From Pseudomonadota bacterium (GTDB lineage: Bacteria > Pseudomonadota > Gammaproteobacteria > Steroidobacterales > Steroidobacteraceae), in assembly GCA_023417315.1 (NCBI GenBank), contig JAEZFW010000001.1, forward strand, positions 26,625 through 90,624: 64,000 nt of DNA, in the 5' to 3' direction. Positions 9,605 to 18,595 of the stretch are shown here, piece after piece. Position 1 is the first letter of the stretch. Each line of letters opens with the position of its first letter. The position numbers and the translations under genes were made by a program. The notes below the pieces were generated by a model, which did not search any database, was not told the origin of the DNA, and saw only the letters and a program-made list of their open reading frames with translations.

Positions 9605-11269
9605 CTACTTCTCCAACCTCGCGTACGGTCCGATCACCGCGCCGACGAATCCGCCTGCGACTTCCGTGCTGAGAATCGTGCCGTCGTCGGCTGCTTTCAG
9701 CGTTTGCCAACCTTGGTCGTTCAGATCGTAGAAGAACGAATACGCACCGCCCTCTCCAGAGATCTTCAGCTTCACTTTGTCCGCGCGAGGCACGCGTGCC
9801 TCGGCGACCGTCTGCATGTCAGCACCGCTCCTCTTCTCCAGGAACACACGAACGTCTTTACCCTCGCGGCGCGTGCCAAGGAAATACCAATAGTTCTCGC
9901 TCTGAAACGCCGCGAGACCAGCCGCCACGCGATTACTGTCGGGCATCTCGAACGCGGTGCTTGCATCGAACGCAATGTGTTGCTGCCGACGCGCAAGGAA
10001 CGATGGATTCGTTTTCTCTGAGAGCGCGACAGGAAGCGGCTCGACGATCAGCGTGCCCGGTGTCTTCTTCAGGTCGTACCACGCGAGCTTCGGAACGTGC
10101 ACTTGGATCCAGGCGAAATCGAGGATGGGATTCGCAAACTCATCGCGCCAAGTGAAATTGCCCGCCATCGGCGACTGTGCGCCAGTGCTCATGAATGCGG
10201 GGCCGCGCTCGACGTATGGAATCGCTTTTCCGTTCTCGAGAATGATTGGCCAGCCATCTTTCCAAGTCACAGGCAGCAAGAATGTTTCGCGGCCGGTGTT
10301 GTAGTGTTTTTGTGCGTACGTGCGCGTAGCCAAGAACACGGCCCACCAACTACCGTCCGGCGCTTCCACGAGATCCGCATGGCCCGCGTTCGTGATGGGG
10401 TTTGGACGATCTACTGGCAGATCGCGTTGCGTGAGAATGGGATTGCCTTTGAAGGGCTCGAACGGGCCCCACGGCGAGCGTCCGCGCAGAACCACTTGCG
10501 AGTGATTCGGCCCCGTGCCGCCTTCCGCGCACGTGAGGTAGTACATGCCCTGAATCCGATAAAGATGAGGTCCTTCGATCCAGATCGGTTGAGTGGACGG
10601 ATCGACGCCGCCGTCGACGAGCACTCGGCGCGGCCCGACGAGCTTGCGCTTGCGAACGTCGTATTCCTGAATCCAGATGGCGCGATGTCCGTCGTACTGC
10701 GGGACGCCCGCGGGCGGCCCGTTGTTGAGAATGTAGGCACGCCCGTCGTCATCGAAAAAGATCGAAGGGTCGATGCCATCGATCTCGGGCAACCAGATCG
10801 GATCGGACCACGGGCCGCGCGGATCCGTCGCAGTCACGATGAAGTTGCCCCCGCTGTCGACGGCCGTGTTGAGCACGTAAAAGGTACCGTTGTGATATTC
10901 GATCGTCGGCGCGAACACGCCGCGCGAGATTCCGAGACCGTCGAAGCGCAACTGTGAAGCACGATCGATCGCGTGCCCGATCTGTGTCCAATGGACGAGA
11001 TCCGTGCTCTCGAAGATCGGGATGCCCGGGAAATACGCGAACGTGGAGTTGACGAGATAGAACTTGTCCCCGGCGCGGGTGATGCTGGGATCGGGGTAAA
11101 ACCCCGCCAGGATGGGGTTGCGATACGTGCCTGCTGACGCAGGCTGTTCAAACACGCGATCCCGCCCCGTGTACTCGAACCAATCGAAGCGAACCGCGGT
11201 TTCCGCGTGCGCGGCCGCCGTCGCCATGGAGCATGTCAATGCAATCCAGGTGGTGAGTCGTTGGAGCAT
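9605..11269 (-). CDS. GH43 family glycoside hydrolase, exported
   Basis: 554 residues with a signal peptide (cut near AHA-E). The five-bladed propeller of GH43 carries the three acidic residues: Asp about 60 in 'FYPDPSI', Asp in 'GIDPSIFFDDDG' and Glu in 'WIEGPHLY'. A C-terminal beta-sandwich of about 200 residues ('FTWRDEF' to the end) matches the usual xylosidase/arabinofuranosidase arrangement. Expected action is removal of xylose or arabinose from plant hemicellulose. The ATG at 11269 gives the signal peptide; an upstream frame extension is not convincing. Divergent from the Gfo/Idh pair. Confidence 0.88.
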   Translation of the reverse strand: MLQRLTTWIALTCSMATAAAHAETAVRFDWFEYTGRDRVFEQPASAGTYRNPILAGFYPDPSITRAGDKFYLVNSTFAYFPGIPIFESTDLVHWTQIGHAIDRASQLRFDGLGISRGVFAPTIEYHNGTFYVLNTAVDSGGNFIVTATDPRGPWSDPIWLPEIDGIDPSIFFDDDGRAYILNNGPPAGVPQYDGHRAIWIQEYDVRKRKLVGPRRVLVDGGVDPSTQPIWIEGPHLYRIQGMYYLTCAEGGTGPNHSQVVLRGRSPWGPFEPFKGNPILTQRDLPVDRPNPITNAGHADLVEAPDGSWWAVFLATRTYAQKHYNTGRETFLLPVTWKDGWPIILENGKAIPYVERGPAFMSTGAQSPMAGNFTWRDEFANPILDFAWIQVHVPKLAWYDLKKTPGTLIVEPLPVALSEKTNPSFLARRQQHIAFDASTAFEMPDSNRVAAGLAAFQSENYWYFLGTRREGKDVRVFLEKRSGADMQTVAEARVPRADKVKLKISGEGGAYSFFYDLNDQGWQTLKAADDGTILSTEVAGGFVGAVIGPYARLEK

Positions 11270-11629
11270 GCTCGGACCTTTGCTTTGTATCCCGCTGGTC
11301 GGCGGATCATACCGATCACTCCAGCGCATGACAGGACGTGTGTAGTCGCTTTCCTGGACGCGGCCGGCCTCTATACCGCAGAACTGCAAGCTCAGTGCGC
11401 GAGGGCTTATGTGTCGATACCCTTATCCGTATCGAGCGAAACCCATCTGCGAATTTTGGTCAGGGCAGATTGGTCAGGCCTTTCATCTGCGGACGAATTG
11501 GGCAATGCTTCGGCAAGTGTTCGCACCTCGCGTAGCTGAAGCCGCGCGCGGGCGGGCTATTCAACTGATCACGGGGGTTCAGGGCGCGCATTCCAGCGGA
11601 ATGTCCCCTTTAAGCATACGAGTGTCAGC
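11270..11629. other. Divergent intergenic region, no gene seen
   Basis: 360 bp between the leftward GH43 gene and the rightward oxidoreductase pair. It must hold both promoters. I found no convincing operator, riboswitch or small gene in it; the short frames here have no ribosome-binding site or family signature. Confidence 0.5.
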
Positions 11630-13033
11630 ATGAAGAAATCGTCGAAGCTCTCTTCCATCACGCGCCGTGACTTTGGCAAAGCCGTTGCGGCCACGACGAC
11701 CGCCTTAGCGGCTCCGCTGATCGTGCCCTCGAGCGTGTTCGGCGCAAACGCGCCGAGCAATCGGCTGCGCGTCGGTCAGATCGGATGCGGGCGCATCGCG
11801 CGCGGCCATGACATGCCGGGTACCTTCAAGGCCGGTGGGGTCGACTACGTCGCGATGTGCGACGTGGACAGCAAGCGTGCGCGCGAAGGCAAGGAGCTCG
11901 CTGAGAAGTTCTATCGCGACGCCGGTGGGTCGGCGCCCGAGATTGCGGTGTATCAAGACTACCAGGAGCTCGTCGAGCGCAAGGATATCGACGCAGTCGT
12001 GATCAGCACGCCGGATCATTCGCACGCCGAGCTCGCGCTCGCCTCCGTGTTGAACGGCAAGGACGTGTATTTGCAGAAACCGTTCACCATGACGCACAGC
12101 GAAGGCGTCCTGCTGCGCGATGCAGTCGCACGAACCCGTCGCATCCTGCAGGTCGGCAGTCAGCAGCGCTCCGGGACACAATTCCGCCGTGCGTGCGAGC
12201 TCGTCCGCTCCGGCCGCATTGGCCGCGTCCGGCGCGTGGAAATCGGATTGCCGATCGACCCCACGAAGCCCGACGATCCGGTGCAACCGATTCCCGCGAA
12301 TCTCGACTACGACAAGTGGCTCGGACCTACGCCGTTCGCCTACTACACCGAGCAACGCGTTCATCCGCAGAATGGGTATGAAGAGCGTCCGGGCTGGTTG
12401 CGCAACGAAGCGTATTGCTTAGGGATGATTACCGGTTGGGGCTCGCATCACTACGACACGATGCATTGGGCGCTGAATACCGAGCTCACGGGACCCAAGC
12501 GCGTCGAAGGTCGCGGCGAATTTCCCACGAACAGCATCTGGAACGTGCACGGAGCGTATGAGGTCGAGCTCGTGTATCCGGACGACATCATCGTCAGCGT
12601 CTCCGACAAACATCCGAACGGACTGAAGTTCTTCGGCGAAGACGGTTGGATCTGGGTCACGCGCGAAGGCACGACGACCGCAAGCGATCCGACGAGCCCG
12701 GATGCGAAGAAGCTCCCGCCGCTCGATGCGAGCGATCCGAAGATCCTCGACGAGGCGGGCGTTAAAGTGCAGCTCACGCGCAGCGCGGAGCATCACGCGA
12801 ACTGGGTGGAAGCCGTGCGTGCACGCAAGCAGCCCATCGCGCCTGCAAACGTCGGACATTTCAGCAACACTGCGTGCATCGTGAGCTGGATCGCGATGAA
12901 GCTCGCTCGTCCGCTCACGTGGGATGCGAAGGCCGAGCGGTTCGTGAATGACGATGAAGCAAACTCGATGCTGAGCCGCCCGGAACGCGGTCCGTACGGC
13001 GCGCACAACTTGATGAAGGCTTATAGATCATGA
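11630..13033 (+). CDS. Gfo/Idh/MocA oxidoreductase with Tat signal
   Basis: 467 residues. The N-terminus holds a twin-arginine signal 'TRRDFGKAV' followed by a hydrophobic stretch. The Rossmann motif 'VGQIGCGRIARGHD' and 'ISTPDHSHAELALASVLNGKDVYLQKP' (in part: TPDHSH, YLQKPF) are typical of the family, followed by 'GSHHYDTMHWAL' in the C-terminal domain. NAD(P)-dependent sugar or inositol oxidoreductase folded in the cytoplasm with its cofactor and exported to the periplasm. The next gene overlaps by four bases, so both are likely made together. Confidence 0.88.
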   Translation: MKKSSKLSSITRRDFGKAVAATTTALAAPLIVPSSVFGANAPSNRLRVGQIGCGRIARGHDMPGTFKAGGVDYVAMCDVDSKRAREGKELAEKFYRDAGGSAPEIAVYQDYQELVERKDIDAVVISTPDHSHAELALASVLNGKDVYLQKPFTMTHSEGVLLRDAVARTRRILQVGSQQRSGTQFRRACELVRSGRIGRVRRVEIGLPIDPTKPDDPVQPIPANLDYDKWLGPTPFAYYTEQRVHPQNGYEERPGWLRNEAYCLGMITGWGSHHYDTMHWALNTELTGPKRVEGRGEFPTNSIWNVHGAYEVELVYPDDIIVSVSDKHPNGLKFFGEDGWIWVTREGTTTASDPTSPDAKKLPPLDASDPKILDEAGVKVQLTRSAEHHANWVEAVRARKQPIAPANVGHFSNTACIVSWIAMKLARPLTWDAKAERFVNDDEANSMLSRPERGPYGAHNLMKAYRS

Positions 13034-14415
13034 AGCGACTCGGCCGATGGACGGCGCTTGCCGCCGTCGCCGCCGTCGTGGCCACCGGAACGAACGCCGC
13101 CGAAAATGCCCGCCGATTCCAGCTCATGACGCTGGATCCCGGCCACTTCCACGCGGCGCTCGTGCAGAAGTTCATGTATGGGGATGTCGATCCGCTCGTG
13201 CATGTCTATGCGCCTCCCGGTGATGACGTCGCATTGCACTTGAAGCGCATCGAAGGCTTCAATTCGCGCACACAAGATCCCACGAGCTGGCAAACGAAGA
13301 CGTATACGGGCTCGGATTTCCTCGAGAAGATGCTCGCGGAGAAGCCCGGCAACATCGTCGTGCTCGCAGGCAACAACGCACGCAAGACCGACTACATCTT
13401 GGAATCGGTGCAAGCGGGCTTGAATGTGCTTGCAGACAAGCCCATGGCGATCACGCCCGCGGACTACGAGAAGCTCGAGCAAGCCTTTGCGACTGCGAAG
13501 GCGAAGGGTGTTCTGCTCTACGACATCATGACTGAGCGCTTCGAGATCACCTCGATCTTGCAGCGCGAGCTGTCGCAGAATCGCGAGCTCTTCGGCGAGC
13601 TCACACGTGGTTCTGCGAAAGAACCGGCGATCGTAAAAGAGAGCGTCCATCACTTCGCGAAAGAAGTAGCCGGCTCGCCGCTCATTCGCCCGCAATGGTT
13701 CTTCGACGTGCGTCAGGAAGGAGAAGGCATCGTAGATGTCACGACGCATCTCGTCGACCTCGTACAGTGGCAAGCATTTCCCGAACAGACGCTGAGTCCG
13801 AGCGATGCAAAGGTCCTGAGCGCACGCCGCTGGAGCACGCCCATGACACCTGCGCAGTTCAAGCAAGTCACCGGCGCATCCTCCTTTCCGGACTATCTGC
13901 AGCGCGACGTTCGCGACGGCAAGCTCGAGGTGTTCTCGAACGGCGAGTTCACGTATCGATTGCGCGACGTGCATGCACGCATCGCCGTGATCTGGAATTT
14001 CGAAGCACCGCCCGGCACGGGCGACACGCACTTCTCGACGATGCGCGGCTCGAAAGCGGCCTTGACGATCCGCCAAGGCGCGCCCGAGAAGTATCGCCCG
14101 GTGCTGTACATCCAGAAGGCCGCGAACGTCGAAACGGCAGCTCATGAGAGGGCCGTGAAGAGCGCGATCGCGTCGCTCCAGAAAGAGTACCCCGGCGTCG
14201 GCGTGCGTCGCGCGACGCAAGGCGAAAAGGCCGATTGGGTCGTCACCGTGCCGGAGCGTTATAGCGTCGGCCACGAAGCGCACTTCGCTCAAGTCACAGA
14301 GAACTTCCTGGGCTACTTGCGCGAGAAGAACATGCCCGCGTGGGAAGTGCCGAACATGCTCACGAAGTACGCAACGATCATGCAGGCGTACGAGATGAGT
14401 CGTAAGGGCGAGTGA
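13030..14415 (+). CDS. Second Gfo/Idh/MocA-type oxidoreductase, exported
   Basis: 461 residues with a Sec-type signal peptide (cut near NAA-E). N-terminal Rossmann-like domain in which the usual GxGxxG is replaced by 'MTLDPGHFHAALVQ', with 'VVLAGNNARKTDYI' and 'VLADKPMAI' following; a long C-terminal domain resembles the 'putative oxidoreductase C-terminal' family. The loss of the glycine motif suggests altered cofactor binding. ATGA overlap with the upstream gene indicates coupling and perhaps a hetero-oligomer. Related pairs occur in sugar catabolic loci. Confidence 0.8.
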   Translation: MKRLGRWTALAAVAAVVATGTNAAENARRFQLMTLDPGHFHAALVQKFMYGDVDPLVHVYAPPGDDVALHLKRIEGFNSRTQDPTSWQTKTYTGSDFLEKMLAEKPGNIVVLAGNNARKTDYILESVQAGLNVLADKPMAITPADYEKLEQAFATAKAKGVLLYDIMTERFEITSILQRELSQNRELFGELTRGSAKEPAIVKESVHHFAKEVAGSPLIRPQWFFDVRQEGEGIVDVTTHLVDLVQWQAFPEQTLSPSDAKVLSARRWSTPMTPAQFKQVTGASSFPDYLQRDVRDGKLEVFSNGEFTYRLRDVHARIAVIWNFEAPPGTGDTHFSTMRGSKAALTIRQGAPEKYRPVLYIQKAANVETAAHERAVKSAIASLQKEYPGVGVRRATQGEKADWVVTVPERYSVGHEAHFAQVTENFLGYLREKNMPAWEVPNMLTKYATIMQAYEMSRKGE

Positions 14416-14431
14416 GCTTTAAGAGTTTCAA

Positions 14432-14571
14432 GTAACCACAAAGAACACAAAGAGCACAAAAGAAGGATCGAGAAGTCGAGGGCAGCCCTTGGGTGGCGCA
14501 TTAGAACGTTGTCTAACCTCAGGTCGAGTCCGTGTTGTGTCCTTTGTGTCCTTTGTGTTCTTTGTGGTTAC
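14432..14571. repeat. Inverted pair of period-9 mini-tandem repeats
   Basis: Arms of 29 bp at 14432-14460 and 14543-14571 are inverted copies with two mismatches, each made of three 9-bp units (ccacaaaga / acacaaaga / gcacaaaag). The core of about 80 bp is unlike that of the element at 656-751, which uses the same unit. Confidence 0.7.
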
Positions 14572-14601
14572 TCTATCTGCCGTCTGTGCCGGAGCACCGT
14601 G

Positions 14602-15030
14602 ATGATCAAACGTCGAGACATCGTATCTGCCGCCGTCGGCATCGTTGCAGCGCTGAGCGTCGTCGCGATTGCGCAATCGGACACCAAGATCATGCGTTCC
14701 GCCGTGTTCGATTGGAATGAAATGCCCGTCAAGCATGAAGAAGTGCGCACCGTACGCCAGTTCTTCCAAGCACCGACCGCGACGCTCGCGGAGCTCGAGT
14801 TGCACGTCACGACCTTGAAGCCAGGCGACACCTCGCACGCACCACATAAGCACGTTAACGAAGAGCTCGTGATCATCAAGGAAGGCACGGTGGAAGCCTT
14901 CAACAACGGCAAGACCGTTCGCGTCGGCCCGGGCTCGGTGATCTTCAACGCATCGAACGAGCTGCACGGAATCCGCAACGTCGGCGACGGCCCGGCGACG
15001 TACCACGTGATCAATTGGAAGGAGAAATAG
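14602..15030 (+). CDS. Exported small cupin protein
   Basis: 142 residues. N-terminal signal-like segment 'IVSAAVGIVAALSVVAIAQ', then a single cupin barrel: 'HAPHKHVNEELVIIKEG' holds the metal-binding His/Glu set and 'GPGSVIFNASNELHGIRNVG' the second motif. Probably a periplasmic metal-dependent isomerase or binding protein for sugars; the exact reaction cannot be told. The start ATG at 14602 follows GTG in frame. It follows the oxidoreductase pair and could be part of the same pathway, though a repeat element lies between. Confidence 0.8.
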   Translation: MIKRRDIVSAAVGIVAALSVVAIAQSDTKIMRSAVFDWNEMPVKHEEVRTVRQFFQAPTATLAELELHVTTLKPGDTSHAPHKHVNEELVIIKEGTVEAFNNGKTVRVGPGSVIFNASNELHGIRNVGDGPATYHVINWKEK

Positions 15031-15387
15031 GTCGAAGATGGATCCTCGCGTGCGCAAGGACGACGCCAAGGTTGATGGTGTAGGTCGGAATTTATTCCGA
15101 CCCTCTCTATGTCGGATTGAAATCCGACCTACAGAATGGATCCTTGCGTCAGCAAGCATGACGCCAAGCGGCGATGGTGTAGGTCGGAATTCATTCCGAC
15201 CAAACAAACCGTCGGATTGAAATCCGACCTACAGAGTGGATCCTTGCGTCCGCAAGGATGACGATCTGAAACGCGATTGTGTGTCGCGCTTACGAATCGC
15301 CCTCCTGCTCCCTCGTCACCCTCGCGAAGGCGAGGGCCCATCAGAAATAACGACGCGAGACGAAGGAAGAATGGCGCCTGTGCCCAC
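15031..15387. repeat. REP-like palindrome cluster
   Basis: The 357-bp spacer holds at least two copies of a palindromic unit 'gtaggtcggaat...attccgac' facing 'gtcggattgaaatccgac' (15078-15135 and 15178-15235), interleaved with 'ggatccttgcgt(c/g)(c/a)gcaag' units and a 'cgtcaccctcgcgaaggcgagggcc' type at 15315. No gene is seen. These are the short interspersed palindromes commonly spread by REP-associated transposases; none is in this window. Confidence 0.7.
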
Positions 15388-16389
15388 CTACTTCTTCTCG
15401 TGATGCCCACCGAACTGCTTACGCATCGCTGACAGCAATCGATTCGCATACGAGTCTTCGTCTCGCGAGCTGAAGCGAGCGAAGAGCGCCGTCGACAGCG
15501 ACGGCATCGGGACGCTCAGATCCACCGCTGCTTTCAACGCCCAGCGGCCTTCTCCAGAATCGGACACATGACCGGAGAACCCGTCCAACTTCGAATCGTC
15601 CTTCAGCGCCGCCGCGGTGAGATCCAATAGCCACGAGCGAATCACACTGCCGTTCCGCCACAGATCCGCAATCGCAGCGACATCGAAGTCGTATTGATAG
15701 ACCTCCGGCTCCGCGAGCGGCGAGGTCTCCGCATCCTTCGCGCGATGCTCTTTGCCGCGGCCTGCGTGCTTGAGCAGATTGAACCCTTCCGCATACGCCG
15801 CCATGACCGAGTACTCGATCGCGTTGTGAACCATCTTCACGAAATGGCCTGCGCCTGGATCGCCGCAATACAGCCATCCCTTGGTACGATTCTCATCATC
15901 GGCGCGAGCAGCAGCGATGGGCATCGGGGCAAGCGCTTCGAAGATGGGCTGCAACCGAGTCGCTGCCCCACGATCGCCACCGACCATCAGGCAATAGCCG
16001 CGCTCGAGTCCCCACACGCCGCCGCTCGTGCCGACATCGAGAAAATGCACGCCGCGTTGCGCGAACGCACGAGCGCGTGCGATCGCGAGTCGGTAATCGG
16101 AATTGCCTCCATCGATGACGACGTCATCCTTCGAGAGCAACTGGCCCAACGTTTCGAGAACGTTCTCGACAACGGCTGCCGGCACCATCAACCACACGGC
16201 ACGCGGCGCGGGTAATGCGGCGACGAGCGCTTCGAGCGTATAGGCCGGCTTCGTCCCTTCGCTCGCGAGCTCATCCACCGAGACTTTGCTCGCATCGAAC
16301 GCGACGACTTCGTGTCCAGCCTGCATGAGACGACGCGACATGTTCGCGCCCATGCGACCCAATCCGATCATGCCGATCTGCATTGTCAT
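15388..16389 (-). CDS. gnd: 6-phosphogluconate dehydrogenase (short, GntZ/YqeC type)
   Basis: 333 residues. NAD-binding 'IGMIGLGRMGANMSRRL', 'VVIDGGNSDY', 'FLDVGTSGGVWGLERG' and 'GHFVKMVHNAIEY' with the catalytic Lys are classic for decarboxylating 6-phosphogluconate dehydrogenase. The length of about 330 indicates the short, usually NAD-linked class. It oxidises 6-phosphogluconate to ribulose 5-phosphate and CO2. ATG at 16389 or 16383 (two codons later) are both possible. It faces the same way as LysR but is separated from it by a period-9 repeat element. Confidence 0.9.
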   Translation of the reverse strand: MTMQIGMIGLGRMGANMSRRLMQAGHEVVAFDASKVSVDELASEGTKPAYTLEALVAALPAPRAVWLMVPAAVVENVLETLGQLLSKDDVVIDGGNSDYRLAIARARAFAQRGVHFLDVGTSGGVWGLERGYCLMVGGDRGAATRLQPIFEALAPMPIAAARADDENRTKGWLYCGDPGAGHFVKMVHNAIEYSVMAAYAEGFNLLKHAGRGKEHRAKDAETSPLAEPEVYQYDFDVAAIADLWRNGSVIRSWLLDLTAAALKDDSKLDGFSGHVSDSGEGRWALKAAVDLSVPMPSLSTALFARFSSRDEDSYANRLLSAMRKQFGGHHEKK

Positions 16390-16401
16390 GTATCCCGAGG
16401 G

Positions 16402-16580
16402 GAGTGATAGAAGTGATGTAGGTGATGAACGTGACGTAGGCCAGAGTAGCCTGAGGGCGACCATTCTCGCAGACGTCTCTGGAAGTGGCGACCCCAGCGG
16501 TGCGGGCATACATCCGCGGCGCAGGACGCACGTCTGCCTTACTTACATCACCTCCATCACTTACATCACCTCGATCACTC
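16402..16580. repeat. Inverted pair of period-9 mini-tandem repeats
   Basis: Left arm 16402-16440 (GTGATAG, GTGATGTAG, GTGATGAAC, GTGACGTAG units) is inverted at 16542-16580. The arms are 39 bp with several mismatches and a clear 9-bp period. The core of about 100 bp has no other copy in the window. Confidence 0.7.
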
Positions 16581-16591
16581 GCCGCATACCG

Positions 16592-17515
16592 CTACGCGGC
16601 GTGCGCGACGCCCTCTCGGATGATCTCCGCCAAGCGCAACGTTCCCGGCCCCGCAGCATCGCGGTCAGGAAAGATCAGATAAATCTCCAAGATCCGCTTA
16701 CTGCCGCCGCGCACCGACAGCGGCTTCAGGACACCGTCCTTGAGCTCGGCTCGAATCTTGTCCTCGGGAAACCATGCGAAGCCATATCCCCGACTCGCAG
16801 CTCCGATCGACGTCGCCATATTGCTGACGGTCCAACGCTGCTCTGCTTCGAGCGTCGCACTGCGCTTGTCGCGATTCGTCGCAGAGTCACGCACCACCAG
16901 ATGACGATGGCTTCGCAGGTCGCGCGGGGTCAGCTCGCGACCGAGCTTGTGCAACGGATGACTGGGGTGTGCTACAGGCACGAAGCGCACCGTCGCCAGT
17001 CGCTCTCCGTTCATGCCCTGAGGAATTCGCGGCGAGATTGCGAGATCCACGGACCCATTGAGAATCGCCTCGCTGGTGCCCTCGAGCACCGTCTCGAACA
17101 CTTCGATCCGCGTCTGCGGGCTCTCGGCACCAAAGCGGTCTAAACAATCGAGGAGAAGCCAAGTCGGAAACAGAATCTCCACGGCGAGTGCAATCTCGGC
17201 CTCCCATCCCGCCGAGACTTTGCGCGCCGCGCGCTCGAGCCCGCCTGCATCCTCGAGAAGACTGCGTGCCCGGCGATACAACATCTGCCCTGTCGGCGTG
17301 AGCACCGCCTTGCGGCCTTGAATCTCGAACGCGCGCACCTTCAACATCGATTGCAGCTTCTGCACCGCGTAGGTAACCGAGGACTGGCTCTTGTTCAGGC
17401 GCTCGGCAGCCTGCGCGTAGCCGCCGTGATCGACGACTGCTACCAGGCAGCGCCACTGTTCCAAGGTGATCTTTGGGGCCGGATCGGCCTGGATTTCGCG
17501 TCGGCGCGTAGCCAT
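16592..17515 (-). CDS. LysR-family transcriptional regulator
   Basis: 307 residues. N-terminal winged HTH ('VVDHGGYAQAAERLNKSQSSV' in part: AQAAERLNKSQSSV) and a LysR substrate domain ('VEILFPTWLLLDCLDRF', 'ISPRIPQGMNGE'). It is divergent from azoR with 96 bp between starts, so azoR is the likely target, with the effector unknown (quinone or azo compound by analogy). An ATC-N9-GAT palindrome lies directly upstream of the start. Confidence 0.9.
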   Translation of the reverse strand: MATRRREIQADPAPKITLEQWRCLVAVVDHGGYAQAAERLNKSQSSVTYAVQKLQSMLKVRAFEIQGRKAVLTPTGQMLYRRARSLLEDAGGLERAARKVSAGWEAEIALAVEILFPTWLLLDCLDRFGAESPQTRIEVFETVLEGTSEAILNGSVDLAISPRIPQGMNGERLATVRFVPVAHPSHPLHKLGRELTPRDLRSHRHLVVRDSATNRDKRSATLEAEQRWTVSNMATSIGAASRGYGFAWFPEDKIRAELKDGVLKPLSVRGGSKRILEIYLIFPDRDAAGPGTLRLAEIIREGVAHAA

Positions 17516-17517
17516 AT

Positions 17518-17575
17518 ATCGACTCTTTCGATTATTTAGAACGAGTTTTTATACTTTTTGATCGACTCGTTCAAT
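17518..17575. promoter_or_regulatory. LysR-type operator pair between lysR and azoR
   Basis: ATCGACTCTTTCGAT at 17518-17532 fits the LysR recognition pattern ATC-N9-GAT exactly. A second, imperfect copy ATCGACTCGTTCAAT occurs at 17561-17575. The two direct copies are 43 bp (about four helical turns) apart, as expected for recognition and activation half-sites of a LysR tetramer. AT-rich DNA between them would hold the azoR and lysR promoters. Confidence 0.6.
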
Positions 17576-17611
17576 GAAGAATGGCACCCACAAGATGACT
17601 TGGAGGTGCCT

Positions 17612-18232
17612 ATGACGACGCTACTCAAGATTCAAGCCAGCCTGCTCGGGTCCCGGGGCCAGTCCTCGCAGCTCGCGGACCGTTTCATCGAGCGCTGGCT
17701 CGTCGATCACCCGCACGGCCGCGTGATCGCGCGTGATTTGAGCGTGAACCCGTTGCCGCATCTGACTGCTGCGCGCTTTCAAGCCCTCGTAACGAAGGCC
17801 GAAGATCGCACTCCTGCTCAGCAAGCGATCGCGAACGAATCCGACGCGCTGATCGCAGAGCTCAAGAGTGCCGATGTCATCGTCTTCGCAGTTCCGATGT
17901 ACAACTTCAGCGTGCCTTCGACGTTGCGCGCCTACTTCGATCACATTGCGCGCTCGGGCATCACGTTCCGCTATACCGAGAAAGGCGCGGAAGGATTGCT
18001 CAACGGGAAGAAGACCTATGTGTTTCTCTCGCGCGGTGGCGTCTATCCCGAGAGCGCCGATACGCAGCTGCCGTACTTGAAGCAGTTCCTGGGCTTCATC
18101 GGCCTGACGGACATCGAGTTCGTACTGGCGCAGGGACTCGATATGGGGCCGGAGTCGCGTGAGCGAGGGCTCGCGGTCGCACGCGATCGAATCGTGCAGC
18201 TCACTTCAGCGGTGCAGAGAGCAGCGGCGTAG
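17612..18232 (+). CDS. azoR: FMN-dependent NADH-azoreductase
   Basis: 206 residues, the usual AzoR length. Flavodoxin-like fold motifs: 'QASLLGSRGQSSQLADRF' (FMN phosphate loop, shortened), 'VFAVPMYNFSVPSTLRAYFDHI' (PMYNFSVPS) and 'SRGGVYP'. Reduces quinones and azo bonds with NADH and FMN in the cytoplasm. ATG at 17612 is preceded by TTGGAGGTG, a good ribosome site; the longer frame from 17558 lacks one. Its 3' end meets a truncated isochorismatase pseudogene convergently. Confidence 0.9.
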   Translation: MTTLLKIQASLLGSRGQSSQLADRFIERWLVDHPHGRVIARDLSVNPLPHLTAARFQALVTKAEDRTPAQQAIANESDALIAELKSADVIVFAVPMYNFSVPSTLRAYFDHIARSGITFRYTEKGAEGLLNGKKTYVFLSRGGVYPESADTQLPYLKQFLGFIGLTDIEFVLAQGLDMGPESRERGLAVARDRIVQLTSAVQRAAA

Positions 18233-18249
18233 TGGACGTGACCGAATGA

Positions 18250-18589
18250 CTCCGCAAATCACGAGCGTCCCGATCTGCCGCGCTCTCAACCACGCATCGA
18301 GCTCCGTGGCGATGAACGCGCTGTTCGTGTGCTTGGTAACGATCTTCTCGTTGGGCTGCGGCGCGACTTCAGGCTTGAACTCGAACCCGCTCTGCCCAGG
18401 ACGATAAGTTGAGTTCGGCTCGAGCGAGGAGTGCTGTACGTGCACCACCGGCCAAGCTTGCTCGCGCCAGTGCGCGAGCAACTGGGCCATCCGTGATTCT
18501 GCGTCGGCATTATTGCGTCACCCCCAGCTCGGATCATCGATCGCCTTCTGCACATCGACGATCAATAGCGCCGCGGCATTCGTCGTCAT
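18250..18589 (-). pseudogene. Isochorismatase-family hydrolase, broken by a stop and truncated
   Basis: Reading leftward from the ATG at 18589: 'ALLIVDVQKAIDDPSWG', then an in-frame TGA where relatives usually have a charged residue before 'NN', then continuing in the same frame 'AESRMAQLLAHWR', 'WPVVHVQHSS', 'ALIDAWL'-like 'TELDAWLRARQIGTLVICGV'. The Asp of 'LIVDVQ' and the Lys of 'EKIVTKHTNSAF' are kept. After 'VICGV' homology ends abruptly where the catalytic Cys segment should be; about 60 residues are missing at the azoR junction. So it carries both a nonsense codon and a 3' deletion. Confidence 0.8.
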
Positions 18590-18595
18590 ACGTCG

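Noticed and set aside
9575..10957. Long rightward open frames across the GH43 gene
   Set aside because: They are antisense to a gene with signal peptide and all catalytic residues; GC-rich third positions keep the opposite frames open. No ribosome sites or family motifs.
11410..11530. Possible operator repeats (GGTCAGG, CATCTGCG) upstream of the Gfo/Idh gene
   Set aside because: Short, imperfect repeats at chance level and no local regulator gene.
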